A stretch of 64,000 bases of DNA, from NCBI RefSeq assembly GCF_902635505.1, contig NC_045431.1:1054001-1118000 (forward strand). The letters are read 5' to 3'. Source of the DNA: Sarcophilus harrisii (Eukaryota; Chordata; Mammalia; Dasyuromorphia; Dasyuridae). Of the stretch, positions 23,101 through 31,119 are shown one piece after another. A program made the translations under genes and the position numbers. How positions within the stretch are numbered: the stretch's first letter is position 1; the number at the start of each line of letters is the position of its first letter. The notes below the pieces were generated by a model. That model worked only from the letters and a program-made list of their open reading frames with translations. It was not told the DNA's origin and ran no database searches.

Positions 23101-23725
23101 CTGTAGAAAGGTCCAAGTTTGGCAGGTTTTATTTAAAGAGCCTGCTAGCCTATGAAATGCCTATTTTACTAGGAACCCGGATCAGTCCTCCCATTTAAAA
23201 TACAGATTTTAGGAAGTTCACTGGAATGTCTGGAAGATATAGGGAAGCAAAACTAGCAAGAAGTAATCTGAGTGGAGTCCAGAGTGAATGAGCTATGATT
23301 TAGAAAGAGTTCTTTGTGCCAGCAATGGGATTTAAGATCTAGTTTTCCATACAGCCTCTCCCCAACCACTTTCCTTACAATAGTGCTGTCATGTGGGAAG
23401 TACATGCACTACTCATAATATTACAAGTAAGGCAACTGAGCCTTGAGATGCGAAAGGACCATCCCCTTGTTATGAAACAAGGATGCACCAACAATCAGAT
23501 CGGATCTGCTAGCACTGATTCCCGATTTCTTTCCGCCATAACCCAGACTCCAATATGCTTAGGTCAAACAGACTTCCCTTCTGCCTCCAACCTTGGGGCC
23601 CAGAAGCTGACTGGCTCGATCTTTCTCTTCCAGGGGCCCAGATAGACGACAACAACCCTCGCCGCACCGGCCATCGCATCGTGGCACCTCCCGGGGGCCG
23701 CTCCAACATCACCAGCCTCGGCTGA
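1835..23725 (+). CDS. CRMP1: CRMP1 (dihydropyrimidinase-related protein 1), exons 4-14, 5' partial gene
   Basis: The eleven exons are 1835-1999, 6734-6795, 7991-8071, 10133-10201, 11124-11244, 12324-12480, 14319-14460, 17182-17352, 18970-19149, 21882-22047 and 23634-23725. They total 1406 coding bases with every splice phase consistent, equal to human residues 105-572 without indels. CRMP1 is a cytosolic phosphoprotein that forms tetramers with other CRMPs. It transmits semaphorin-3A signals to microtubules and actin in growing axons. It has the amidohydrolase (dihydropyrimidinase) fold but no enzymatic metal site: the carboxylated Lys of dihydropyrimidinase is Gln in [12 protein letters not shown], and a metal-binding His is Lys in YITKVMSK. 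The tail [17 protein letters not shown]... identifies CRMP1 rather than CRMP2, 3 or 4. Exons 1-3 lie upstream of the window. Exon numbers follow the human gene and are inferred. Confidence 0.97.
2298..2577 (-). repeat. CORE-SINE, antisense, full length
   Basis: It begins ttgttattgttgttgttc, continues through gcgaccccatgg and ttttacagatgaggaaactg, and ends cccagctgcctc. The length is close to the family maximum. Confidence 0.82.
2634..2693 (+). repeat. Three-unit 20-bp minisatellite
   Basis: Three adjoining 20-base units: gtgcagccccggatgaggcc, gtgcagcccaggacaaggat and gtgtggcccaggatgaggcc. The 20-base period is exact and the units differ at a few positions. Confidence 0.85.
3151..3345 (-). 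repeat. CORE-SINE, antisense
   Basis: It starts ttgttgttgttcagtcatat and ends near tttgaactcaggg. The tRNA-like head is missing. It adjoins an L2 3'-end remnant at about 3410-3512 (ctccttgagagcagggcc...aagtgtttaataaattc). Confidence 0.78.
4060..4312 (+). repeat. L2-type 3' end with an internal duplication
   Basis: The downstream part has the L2 3'-end signature (tagctcactgaggg ... gcacatagtaggtacttaataaatg). The upstream part (about 4070-4135) repeats the same order of words: a cctt/cccc tract, ttttagatggttaa, then gttctaagctccttaagg. This suggests a local duplication at about 120 bases spacing. Confidence 0.5.
5370..5510 (-). repeat. MIR/CORE-SINE fragment, antisense
   Basis: The CORE signature ttttacagatgaggaaactgagg followed by gatttgaactcatgaag marks an antisense MIR-type copy. 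Confidence 0.75.
6370..6410. repeat. (TA)n microsatellite
   Basis: An uninterrupted TA dinucleotide run directly after a MIR remnant. It ends about 320 bases before CRMP1 exon 5. Confidence 0.95.
6734..6795 (+). CDS. CRMP1: CRMP1 exon 5
   Basis: 62 bases. It reads (G)[20 protein letters not shown], human residues 160-180. The Gln in NSFQVY stands where active dihydropyrimidinases carry the carboxylated lysine that bridges two metal ions, so this exon alone shows the protein is a non-enzymatic CRMP. The acceptor is ggaacag and the donor CAG|gtactc, ending in phase 0. A shorter open frame overlaps but the phase of the neighbours fixes this reading. Confidence 0.97.
6796..7990 (+). other. CRMP1: CRMP1 intron 5
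   Basis: 1.2 kb without an exon. The segment 7502-7583 is one member of a pair of similar sequences on either side of exon 6. The remainder is unique-looking AT-rich DNA. Confidence 0.85.
7502..7583 (+). repeat. Copy 1 of an unnamed repeat pair flanking exon 6
   Basis: Shares ttccaaggaag, an agggca/aggaca block, ccagggtttt and ccaagaag in the same order and spacing with 8384-8468. I do not recognise the family. Confidence 0.5.
7991..8071 (+). CDS. CRMP1: CRMP1 exon 6
   Basis: 81 bases, phase 0 to 0. It reads [20 protein letters not shown] then NGDLIAQ, human residues 181-207, identical to my recollection of human. The HAENG motif, a metal-binding segment in dihydropyrimidinase, is kept although the metal site as a whole is lost. 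The acceptor is ttctgcag and the donor CAG|gtaagt is near-consensus. Confidence 0.97.
8384..8468 (+). repeat. Copy 2 of an unnamed repeat pair flanking exon 6
   Basis: Similar to 7502-7583 (atccaaggaag, caaggacatag, ggccagggttttgtccaagaag). The two lie about 880 bases apart in the same orientation, with exon 6 between them. Confidence 0.5.
9800..10024. repeat. Imperfect (AGT/AGC/AAT)n trinucleotide array
   Basis: About 225 bases of mixed agt, agc, aat and gca triplets with a few interruptions such as ggtatgagt. It ends about 110 bases before the exon 7 acceptor. The interruptions suggest an old array made of several expansion phases. Confidence 0.92.
10133..10201 (+). CDS. CRMP1: CRMP1 exon 7
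   Basis: 69 bases, phase 0 to 0. It reads [20 protein letters not shown] then PEE, human residues 208-230, with the GITGPEGH motif shared by dihydropyrimidinases and CRMPs. The acceptor tract tttcttttcttttgtcttccag is strong and the donor is GAG|gtaatg. Confidence 0.97.
10202..11123 (+). other. CRMP1: CRMP1 intron 7
   Basis: 0.9 kb. About 10618-10720 resembles an antisense MIR/L2 type piece (caagcatttattaagtgtctgc). A short TATG-rich tract lies near 10760-10810. The rest is unique-looking and moderately GC-rich near exon 8. Confidence 0.8.
11124..11244 (+). CDS. CRMP1: CRMP1 exon 8
   Basis: 121 bases, phase 0 to 1. It reads [20 protein letters not shown] then [20 protein letters not shown], human residues 231-271. 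In YITKVMSK the Lys replaces the metal-binding His of active dihydropyrimidinases, a second sign that the enzyme site is gone. The acceptor is ttccttgtag and the donor AAAG|gtgctg. Confidence 0.97.
11855..12007 (-). mobile_element. Non-autonomous hAT element (OposCharlie-like), truncated copy
   Basis: It matches 50158-50317 closely, including tgtccctcagactgttg, ttttgtgggcctttaaataa and the terminal agtttgaggacccctg. The terminus next to 11855 is missing. Orientation is arbitrary because no transposase is encoded. The OposCharlie-like name is from memory. Confidence 0.75.
12242..12270. repeat. (CA)n microsatellite
   Basis: A run of CA dinucleotides about 55 bases before the CRMP1 exon 9 acceptor. 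Confidence 0.95.
12324..12480 (+). CDS. CRMP1: CRMP1 exon 9
   Basis: 157 bases, phase 1 to 2. It reads (G)[20 protein letters not shown] then [20 protein letters not shown] and ends [11 protein letters not shown](C), human residues 271-323. Only Asn for Thr in DYLNSL differs from my recollection of human. The acceptor is tttctcacccaag, with CAAG rather than CAG, and the donor CCTG|gtaagc. Confidence 0.97.
12481..14318 (+). other. CRMP1: CRMP1 intron 9
   Basis: 1.8 kb. It holds a pyrimidine-rich tract at about 12590-12680, a TATG/TG-rich simple tract at about 13855-14010 and an antisense MIR-like remnant at about 14095-14235. No further exon is seen. Confidence 0.85.
14319..14460 (+). CDS. 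CRMP1: CRMP1 exon 10
   Basis: 142 bases, phase 2 to 0. It reads (C)[20 protein letters not shown] then [20 protein letters not shown] and ends VVWDKAV, human residues 323-370. GSGHCPY replaces the metal-binding GTDNC-type segment of active dihydropyrimidinases. The acceptor is tttttctccttctcag and the donor GTT|gtgagt. Confidence 0.97.
14461..17181 (+). other. CRMP1: CRMP1 intron 10
   Basis: 2.7 kb. I see an antisense MIR piece at about 15240-15345 and an L2/MIR type stretch at about 16735-17070 (gtgctggggatacaaaaagaag, then gaaaactgaagg...cacatggctag). The remainder is unique-looking with no coding signal. Confidence 0.85.
17182..17352 (+). CDS. CRMP1: CRMP1 exon 11
   Basis: 171 bases, phase 0 to 0. 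It reads [20 protein letters not shown] then [20 protein letters not shown] and ends at KSHKS, human residues 371-427. This is the end of the barrel and the start of the small beta domain in the amidohydrolase fold. The acceptor is attctctttag and the donor TCG|gtaagt. It ends in phase 0, which matters for the candidate cassette exon downstream. Confidence 0.97.
17353..18969 (+). other. CRMP1: CRMP1 intron 11
   Basis: 1.6 kb. It includes an antisense MIR-like remnant at about 17600-17760, a C11 run near 18146 and the candidate cassette exon at 18485-18598 described separately. The pyrimidine tract before exon 12 is T-rich (aatttttttttaatatttag). Confidence 0.85.
18485..18598 (+). other. Candidate in-frame cassette exon of CRMP1 (38 codons)
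   Basis: Seen directly: 114 bases without a stop in the frame set by exon 11. They are preceded by ctgataactacctttctgtag, a plausible branch point plus acceptor, and followed by CAG|gtgggc. Because exon 11 ends and exon 12 begins in phase 0 and 114 is divisible by three, inclusion would add 38 residues between KSHKS and AVEYN and keep the frame. The peptide starts [20 protein letters not shown] and ends DLSGYVQ, rich in Gly and aromatics. No such exon is known to me in CRMP family members. It may be chance: an open run of 38 codons is not rare. Confidence 0.35.
18970..19149 (+). CDS. CRMP1: CRMP1 exon 12
   Basis: 180 bases, phase 0 to 0. It reads [20 protein letters not shown] then [20 protein letters not shown] and ends [10 protein letters not shown], human residues 428-487. 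It covers the last beta strands of the amidohydrolase-like core and the start of the C-terminal helix used in tetramer contacts. Differences from human are few (NLHV for NINV, PFPEY for AFPEH). Donor AAG|gtatgt. Confidence 0.97.
20000..20125. repeat. Compound TG/TA/CA microsatellite
   Basis: A tgtgtg run, a long tatata/catata block and a cacaca run ending in tatata follow one another. The two ends are roughly complementary, so a long hairpin is possible. Confidence 0.93.
20200..20680 (-). repeat. CR1/L3 LINE 3' end, antisense
   Basis: The order of words is that of the reverse complement of CR1/L3: catttgaagactgatgg, cctggcagccacttcc, tccctcaaagatttaaagac, ccactcagttccttcactgg, catggcttccagg. 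Old and degenerate. Confidence 0.6.
20955..21240 (-). repeat. L2 fragment, antisense
   Basis: Contains the antisense L2 words gctgggccttgaaagtagg, gagatgaggagggaatgg and catcaggaatgagc in the usual order. Confidence 0.55.
21555..21830 (-). repeat. L2 fragment, antisense, continued
   Basis: Contains agaccaattaggaggctctt and agtctaggtgaaaagtgaag, the next block of antisense L2. It is separated from the previous piece by AT-rich sequence and a MIR-like stretch at about 21425-21540. It ends about 50 bases before exon 13. Confidence 0.5.
21882..22047 (+). CDS. CRMP1: CRMP1 exon 13 (regulatory tail)
   Basis: 166 bases, phase 0 to 1. It reads [20 protein letters not shown] then [20 protein letters not shown] and ends SNFSLS(G), human residues 488-543. 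This flexible tail carries the phosphorylation ladder known for the family: Thr509, Thr514, Ser518 and Ser522 are all present at the right spacing. Ser522-Pro is the CDK5 priming site for GSK3 in CRMP2 and related proteins. The start VGALQG differs from human VFGLQG. Acceptor tggtctag; donor TCAG|gtaagg. Confidence 0.97.
22252..22640 (-). repeat. L1 3' end, antisense, 5'-truncated
   Basis: Starts with tttttttattgtagctttt (antisense of the tail region) and contains cccctcccctagatggcagg, tctcttgttgcacgagaaaaa and ctctgggtgtagctgattc. These are the antisense landmarks of the L1 3' UTR seen in full at 34.9-35.3 kb. It is more diverged than the copy at 50.8 kb. Confidence 0.75.
22655..22790 (-). 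repeat. CORE-SINE, antisense, head half
   Basis: Contains gatttgcctagagtcacaca and gatttgaattcaggtgctcc and ends ctacctggctgcccc. It abuts the antisense L1 end. Confidence 0.75.
23634..23725 (+). CDS. CRMP1: CRMP1 exon 14, terminal coding part
   Basis: 92 bases including the TGA at 23723-23725. It reads (G)[20 protein letters not shown] then GRSNITSLG and stop, human residues 543-572. SNITSLG at the end together with [10 protein letters not shown] is specific to CRMP1 within the family. The acceptor is tttctcttccag. The exon continues into the 3' UTR. Confidence 0.98.
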
Positions 23726-24219
23726 GCCCTGACGATGAACGGGTGACCTAGAGTGAAGGATTGCAGGAACCGCATCCTTTCCCTTTTCTGTCAGTGTTAT
23801 TGCAATCCAGTTTTATTGGTACTAATGGGAAAAAAGAATGGTGTTTCTGGGATTGGTTCCCTCCTCCCCTTTTCTTTTCGGTATAGGAAGAAGTGATACT
23901 AGTGTGGTGTATTTGCTTGGAACTACTTGCCTCCTCAACATTGTGTCTCCATCCCATAGTCACTCAAAGCATGGCGCACCCGCTGCTCTGTCAGCGGGTC
24001 CAGGTTTTAGCTTTGTCCTTGAATCTGAATGACGACGGTTCCTCCACACCCTGTAGTTGTACTAGGATAGTGAATGCATGTTCCTGAATTATTTATGCCA
24101 GTCTGTGAGTGAGTCCCCTAGAACACATTGCCAATGATTGACCTAGATACAACACCATGACTAAATGCCCTCACTTGACACATTGGAAACTCTTCAAAGG
24201 AAGAATCCCCTCCCTCCCA

Positions 24220-24220
<1 letters not shown>

Positions 24221-24246
<26 letters not shown>
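24221..24246. repeat. (CA)n in the CRMP1 3' UTR
   Basis: A CA dinucleotide run within the predicted transcribed 3' UTR, so it would be carried in the mRNA. CA runs are known binding sites for hnRNP L; a role here is not shown. Confidence 0.93.
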
Positions 24247-24250
<4 letters not shown>

Positions 24251-24804
24251 TCAAGTTTTAAGCCAGAAAGCAGTTCCTACTGATACAATACAGTTAGGTT
24301 GCTTCAAGAGTATATCCTATTGACACGGCCCAACAAGGTTGCTCCAAGAACTGAGGTTGTTCACCAAGGCAGTTCAGGGGCAGCTCCTGTCAATACTGTT
24401 GATCCATGGTACTGTTAACATTGCCAATAAGATCACTCCCCTTTTCTCAGTTAGGAAGAGGTATCCATGTCTTGTATCAGAAAATCTGGTCTCTGTCACA
24501 ACTGTACCTCCCCATACTGTCCATTCTAGTCTGTTTTCATTGTGTCAGCTTTTGAGTTCAGGCGGAGCCAAGGGTTGTACAAGAAATGGCTGCTCCCCAA
24601 CATACCATTCAGGGCTCTGTCCCCTGAGGCAGTGGCACTCTGGGTTCGCATGGGTTTTGGGGTACCTACGAGATGGCTGAAGTGGCAGTCTGATTTTTAA
24701 AGTTTTGTACAAAGTTTTCTTTTGAAATCACACACATTTTTACTTACCGATGCTGTCCCAGAATGACTTGTTGTGGCTCTTATTTCTGAATTCAAAGCTT
24801 GTGA

Positions 24805-24810
24805 AATAAA
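24805..24810 (+). terminator. CRMP1: CRMP1 poly(A) signal AATAAA
   Basis: AATAAA in gtgaaataaacaaaatt, followed within 50 bases by a GT- and T-rich element. It is the first canonical hexamer I see after the stop codon with a suitable downstream element. Confidence 0.75.
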
Positions 24811-25032
24811 CAAAATTAACTGATCTGTGAACTGGACTGTGGGGTTTTTCTTCTTCTCTTTAAGTGGATGCTTCATGACCATACTCTCCCAACCTTGAAC
24901 CCCTCAGCAGGATAACTCTGTGGCCCTGGTGTGCATTTGCTTTTAAAGGGAAGAAGCAAACACAAATACTGAAACTGGAGCTGTCCAACATCAAACTTCT
25001 GTCATTAAGCTATTGAAGGATGTCTAGAATAG

Positions 25033-25255
25033 GTAAGTGGTACACTGGGTTGAGCATCGGGCTTGGAATCATCAGATCATAAATTCAAATCCAGCCTCAG
25101 ACACTTTGTCACTGTGTGATCCTGGCTAAGTTACTTCATTCTATTTGCCTTAATTTCCTCATCTGCAAAATGAGATAGAGAAGGAAATGGCCAATCACTT
25201 CAGCATAGAAACCCCAAGTGGGATCAAGAGAGTGAACACATCTGGAAATGACTGA
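25033..25255 (+). repeat. CORE-SINE, sense
   Basis: tRNA-like head near ggtacactgggttgagc, then aattcaaatccagcctcag, cctcatctgcaaaatgag and agaaggaaatgg, ending near gaaatgactgaagc. Confidence 0.75.
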
Positions 25256-25789
25256 AGCAAAGGATGCATAGAATAAATGGGCAAGGAAATAAGCATGTCT
25301 AGAATACTGCTCTGTGCCCGGCCCTGTACCGCGCATTTGATTTTTTACAAATATCTGTAGAGAAGTTAGGTTCACCATGGAATTCCCAAGTTTTTCCCTT
25401 ATCATAATGAAGACAAAACATGTCTCTAAAAGCACTTATAATGATGACCATAATATTTATAACCTATTTAATGTTCAGAGTTCTTTTTTAGGAAGTGGGC
25501 AAACTGTCCAATGAACACAGACAAATACAATAATATTTTATTTTTCTACTTAATTTCTACTTAATGTTAGAAGGACCAACACAGGTGCTAGAGTTTGGAC
25601 TCATAGTAACTGCAGGAGCTTAACAGCTTCTTAAAATAAAAGCATCCATACTGTCTTGCTTCATGGGACTTTTCTATTGTCTCATGGCAGTTCACATTTA
25701 TGTAATAATTATGAAGTGCTTTTCACACAATGACCCTTGATATAGGGAATATAGGGGTTCTTATTTCTAATGTATATGTAAGAAAACCA

Positions 25790-25915
25790 GGACAGCTAGG
25801 TGGTGCAGTGAGCACCTGCTTTAGCATCAGTTGAACCTGAGTTAAAATCTGGTCTCAGACATTTACAAGCTAGGTGACCTTGGACAAGTCATTTAAGCCG
25901 ATTGCCTCCCCAGAA
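25790..25915 (+). repeat. CORE-SINE, sense, head part
   Basis: Begins ggacagctaggtggtgcagt, the most consensus-like tRNA head in the window, and ends within the CORE (gacaagtcatttaagc). Confidence 0.72.
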
Positions 25916-27234
25916 CAAACACTCCCCTAAAAAGAAACCCCAAAACAAATACATATGAGAAAATCAGAGAGCTGACTTGTGAAAGATCACACAGTTGCCA
26001 AGTGATAGAGATGTCACTCAAACCCTTGATTCCAGATTCAAAGCTCTTTCCCTGGTACCACTAGCCCTCTCCTTAAATAGGCTGTGAGTGTTTATAAAAT
26101 GTCCTAAGCATTCTGATCTTCCTATTAAGCAGGAGCAGGAAAAGATTTATATGGGAAAGTAGATCACTGAAAGCACTCAATTCTGGTTCTCAGCTACTCG
26201 GCTACGTTCTGGATAGAATTACAGGGTAATATGAAAATGTCACCACAGAATATCCAATATTTGAGTTGGCAGGAACTTTAGAATATAAAACATGGAATGT
26301 CAGAGCTAGATGAGCATAGACATCACAAATACAACATTTAGATATACAAAGAACACATAAAACACACAAACATAACATGCATATATATGTATATATCAAT
26401 AAATTTCTATTATTTATCATGTTTTTTTAATCTACATTAAATTTCAAAAAAATAGTAACAGAATCATCAGGTTTGTTATCTTCTGATTTTTTTGTTCTGT
26501 ATTTTTAATGTTTTATTAACACTTCCCATTTTGTCCCATTCCCACACACAAACTCACAGCTCTTCCAAAGAGAAGTTCTCCCTTACATAAATCAACACAT
26601 CCTCTATGTCTGAAAATGTCCCAGGCTATCATTCCATCACCTCTCTGCCAAGAAATGGTGCGTGCAGTTAGGAGAAACATTTCCTAGAAATAAGAAGGCT
26701 GGCAGCAAAGGCCTGAACAATTGATAGTTTTCCAATAGCTTTATGACTGTTATCCAATATCTTACATTTGATAATAAAATGATGGGAGCATACAGCCAAA
26801 AAATGCAGATATTTACTTACTTAAAACAAAAACCACTTCATGCATTCTCTTGACCATAGTCTCCTCACTCTCCCACCATATCCACTCCATTATTCAGCCC
26901 AGACCCTACCTTTCTCCTTTATAGTATTGCTCATAAGAACATAAGCACTTCGAAGAAAGGGATTGTTTTATTTGCTTTTTATAATTACACCTACTACATA
27001 GCATAGTTCCTGGCACATAATGAATACTGAATAAATGGTCTATTTATTTCTGTCTACCTACCTACTTGTCTATCAATATGTATATATTACAAATTTATAT
27101 AAAAGTAGAACTTGACTGAAAGAGAACTTTTTAGAAATGAAATGATAAAAGACAACTACAAAAACAAATCTTATATTAACTTTTACAAAAATAGAATTCA
27201 GATGATGAGATAAAGATGACATCGTATTTAGTTT

Positions 27235-27480
27235 TAGAGTCAATATGTTGAGTAAAGGAGTGATGTGGTCAGAACCGTGCTTTAGGAAAACCACTTTGAC
27301 TGCTGTGCACAGAAGGACTCACAGCAGGAAAAGACCTGAGAGTGCAATGAGGGGGGCCTTGGCAAAAGTCAGGGTAAGAAGGGGGGAGGACCTAAATGAT
27401 GGTGGGACCGAGCAAGAAGAGAAAAGAGCTAAGAGATTCTATGGAGCTCAACAACTAACTGGATTTGTGAAGACAGAGAA
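27235..27480 (-). repeat. L2 fragment, antisense
   Basis: Contains agtaaaggagtgatgtggtc and actttgactgctgtgcacag, matching the antisense L2 block. A plus-strand open frame of 120 codons through it is a by-product of this repeat. Confidence 0.5.
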
Positions 27481-28769
27481 GAAAAATCAAAGTGACATGG
27501 AAGTTGTAGACTTTGGTGACATCCTTTGGGAAAATGGTGAGTCTGTAAGTAGAGAAAAAGATAACGGAATACAAAAGAAAAGTCAACTGAACCTATTCAA
27601 CCCTTGAGATTCACACTTTTCCACTGAGACATGAGTGTTTTTCTCATTCATCAGTCAAATCCCCGGGGTCCGGGGCCCGCCCTGAAGGGGCAACCGATCA
27701 TCGGGGAATACATAACTATGCAGGAAGAAGGAGTTTCCCACTGACTCTTGAGAGCTGCTACTGTGGGCACCCTAAGAGCCTAAGAGTGTACTTAATAGCC
27801 CTAGTAGAGTATACCAATATCTAGATCAGGAGCAAAAAAAGTTGGGATCTTACAAAGTGGATGGTGTAGAATACAGGAGTGGTCTCCATCCCATCCTTGG
27901 TAATAGCCGAGGCTTGTCTCCTTAAAAAGAAAGGAAAAGAAATAGATCCTTACCTCTACTCCCTTATCCACTTTCTGATCAGTTGATCACATCTTCTTAG
28001 AGTCAGTCCAATATGGAGAACAATGACAGAGCCTAAAAGCCCAGAAGACTAGAGCTCCACAGGCTCCTTGAGATGTCACTTCTGTCCAGGTAAACATACT
28101 TTTCTGACCACGCTTACCATTGTGACAATCATAGGATCAGGGAAGCCACACCCAGATAAACCATTGTCATTTATTTGCTGAATAGCCTTTCTTGAGTCAT
28201 TACTGAGCAATCTTCTAGAAGCCATATGATCAACCAGGTTCATTCCAGTCCCCAGACTGGACAACAGGACTATGTCGGCTGGGTTCAGAACAGGACACAT
28301 TTCATTGTCAGGTTCTGAAGCGATGACTGATCATTACTTTGCCTGTAATTCAGAAGTCTTTCAAAGTTGTAGTCATTGACATTATTCTGATCATCATGTA
28401 AAATATCTTACTAGCTGTACTCATTTCTTTCTGAACTCATTTATGCAAATCTTACCAAGTTTTTGAATCATTCATATTCAACGCTTTTTGCTACATAATA
28501 TACCATTACAGTCTTAAAACATATTTTATTCATTTGAGAATTTCTATTCCAATCTCTATATTTTAAAGAGTAGAAAATTGAAGTCCAGAGAAGGTATTGA
28601 CTTATCCAATCACATAACAAGGACTCAAATTCTGGTGTCCCTTAGGGAAAATCCAATACTTTATCCACTAGGCCATGCAACTTCTCTGTCATGTCCAAAT
28701 CATGATCATTTCTCATCTTCAATGTTAATAATTAAAGAAAAGATAAAGCAGTCCCTGCCCTGAAAGAGC

Positions 28770-28980
28770 TTACAGTTTAATAACGGAGAAATCAGGAAGA
28801 CCTGAGTTCAAATCCAGTTTTAGCCACTTACAGACACTATGGCTGACTTAGTCATTTAATTTCTGTTTGCCTCATGTTCCTCAAACATAAAATCGAGACA
28901 ATAATGACACCTATCTCTCAGGGTTATTGTGATAACATGTATAAAGCATGAAACACAGTGTCTAGAATATTGCTTTCTGT
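28770..28980 (+). repeat. MIR/CORE-SINE, sense
   Basis: Contains gacctgagttcaaatccagt and the 3' block cagggttattgtgataacatgtataaag (read in two parts). A second partial copy lies at about 29130-29275 (ttttgtcatctgtaaaatag ... ccttaaagcactatc). Confidence 0.65.
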
Positions 28981-29677
28981 TATTATATCTTTTATTACCA
29001 TAGAATATGTAATGTATATCCATATATAATTTATTATAATATTCATATTGTTTATTATATATCATATATAACTATTTAACATATATATATATATATGACT
29101 TAGCTATTTTGTTATTGTTGTTTTTGTCACTGAGCCTCAGTTTTGTCATCTGTAAAATAGAGATAATATTAGCACTTACCTTCCAGATGAAAATAGAATT
29201 TCATGAAGATAAGATTAGATAATATGTGCAAAGAATTTTGAAAACCTTAAAGCACTATCTAAACACTAGATGATGATGACAAAAGAACTTTGCTGCATTC
29301 CTATTATGCAGGTAAAAAGGAGAGAGTAATTCATGTTGGAGAGTAGCAGGTGATAAGCTTGGATAATTGGGGCAGGTGAGGGAGGGAAGGGAATGAATGC
29401 CATGTTTTCTTTATGTTTGGCCTTTGTCTTGTACCATGAGGGTAGAGATTATATTTTTGCCTTTCTCCACTTCGTAGTACAATTCCTGGCACATAATGGG
29501 TACTTAACAGAAAGAGCTTTGTGGGCTGACTTTTGAGACCAAAACTGAATGGAGAAAGGTCTTCTTACTTTGCAGCAAATGATATAACATGCCAAATCTT
29601 TGGTCTTCTTTGATTATATTTCACACCACCTAAATCAGTTAGAGTTTGAGGGCATCTTTTCCAGAAGATACAACTTT

Positions 29678-29693
29678 AAGGATTTTATTTTTC
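29678..29693 (+). repeat. Left target-site duplication of the 5.6-kb L1
   Basis: aaggattttatttttc, repeated exactly at 35324-35339 just after the poly(A) tail. Confidence 0.85.
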
Positions 29694-29713
29694 TTTTCTT
29701 TTTTTTTTTTAAA

Positions 29714-30570
29714 TGGGGAAAGGAAAGAGAAGCCTTACAAGAGAGCAACAACTTCCTGAAATACGAATTGGAAAAAATAAAGAATTCACTAGAAAGTAGG
29801 ATTTGTGAATTGGAAAAGACAAAGAACACACTGAAAGTAGGATCTGTGAATTGGAAAAGAAATAATTCACTAAAAAAATTAGTGAAATGGAAAAAATTCC
29901 ACAGACCAAAACAATACATTCAAAAACTCAATTGGACATATAAGCAGAAGAAGTAAAAAGCTAATGAAGAAAATAATTCTTTAAAATTAGAACTGAACAA
30001 ATTGAAACTAATGATTCATTGAGACAGCAAGAATCAGTCAACAAAAACAAAAAATGACAAACTGGAAAAACCATGAATTATCTACTTGCAAAACGACAGA
30101 CTTGGAAAATAGATCTAGGAGAGATAATCTGAGGATTATTGGACTTTCCGAAAACTATGATGAAAAAGAGCCTAGATACTATTTTACAAGAAATCATCAA
30201 GAGAACTGCCAGATGTAATAGAATCAGAAGGTAAAATAGGCATTGAAAGAATTCACTGAACACCTTCTGAAAGAAACCTAAAATAAAACCCCAAGGAATA
30301 TTGTGGCAAAATTTCAGAACTATCAGATTAAGGAAAAAATTTTACAAGCAGCCAAAAAAAAAACTATTTAAATACCGAGGTGCCACAATAAGGATCACCC
30401 AAGATCTGGCTGCCTCTACATTAAAGGAAAGAAGGGCCTGGAATATGATATTCCGAAAGGCACAAGAACTTGAGATGCAGCCAAGAATAAACTACCCAGC
30501 TAAGCTGAGCATTTTCTTCAGGGAAGAAGATGGACATTTAATGAAACAAATGGAATTCATTTGTTTCTGA
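29714..30570 (+). pseudogene. L1 ORF1 remnant
   Basis: ORF1 encodes the RNA-binding chaperone of L1. Visible pieces are a coiled coil (NNFLKYELEKIKNSLESRI), an RRM piece (RRDNLRIIGLSENYDEKEPR) and the CTD (RGATIRITQDLAASTLKERR). The pieces sit in different frames, so no intact protein is made. Confidence 0.85.
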
Positions 30571-31119
30571 AGAAAAAACCAGAATTAAACAAAAAATTTG
30601 ATCTCCAAGAATAAAACTCAAGAGATGCAGAAAAGGTAAAAATAACTCTTGAGAATTGTATTTCTGTTGTGGATATACAAAAAGAATACATGTAAAATTT
30701 GATTGATGATATAACATAAAAAGAAGTAGATATGGAAAGGGATGATGGCAGAATAAGGTGGGAAGAGAGGGATAAAAGAGAACCACATCCCACAAAGAGG
30801 CTAAGAAACTTATCATATCTGAGGAATTTAGAGGGGAGGAACATTGTGTGAATCTTACTCTCATCAGAGTTGCTCAAAGAAAAATAATTGACATTTGTTT
30901 TAGAGAAAATTCTCTCTCGCCTCATTAAAAGCAGGGGAGAGAGAGGAAAAGAAAAAGAGTAATAAGGGAAGGAAGGGGAAAGACTCAAAGGGGAGGGAGG
31001 GATTATAAAGAGGATAAGTATCGTGATACAAGAGGGTACATAAGTTTAAAAAGGGGAAAGAGGGTTGGGGAGGCAAGAATAAGTAAAGCACAATCTGGGG
31101 TTATTAGGATGGCAGGAAA

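Larger units (their letters stand above)
22048..23633 (+). other. CRMP1: CRMP1 intron 13
   Basis: 1.6 kb. An antisense L1 3' end lies at about 22252-22640 and an antisense CORE-SINE at 22655-22790. From about 22800 to the exon 14 acceptor the sequence is unique-looking, with no coding match that I recognise. Confidence 0.85.
23726..24830 (+). other. CRMP1: CRMP1 3' UTR
   Basis: About 1.1 kb from the stop codon to a likely cleavage site 15-25 bases after the AATAAA at 24805-24810. A GT/T-rich stretch (gtggggtttttcttcttc) follows, as expected downstream of a poly(A) site. A (CA)n run at about 24221-24246 lies inside. The 3' end is inferred from the signal only. Confidence 0.75.

Noticed and set aside
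27245-27607. 120-codon plus-strand frame in the intergenic region
   Set aside because: Its first half lies in an antisense L2 remnant and the second half has no domain or splice context.
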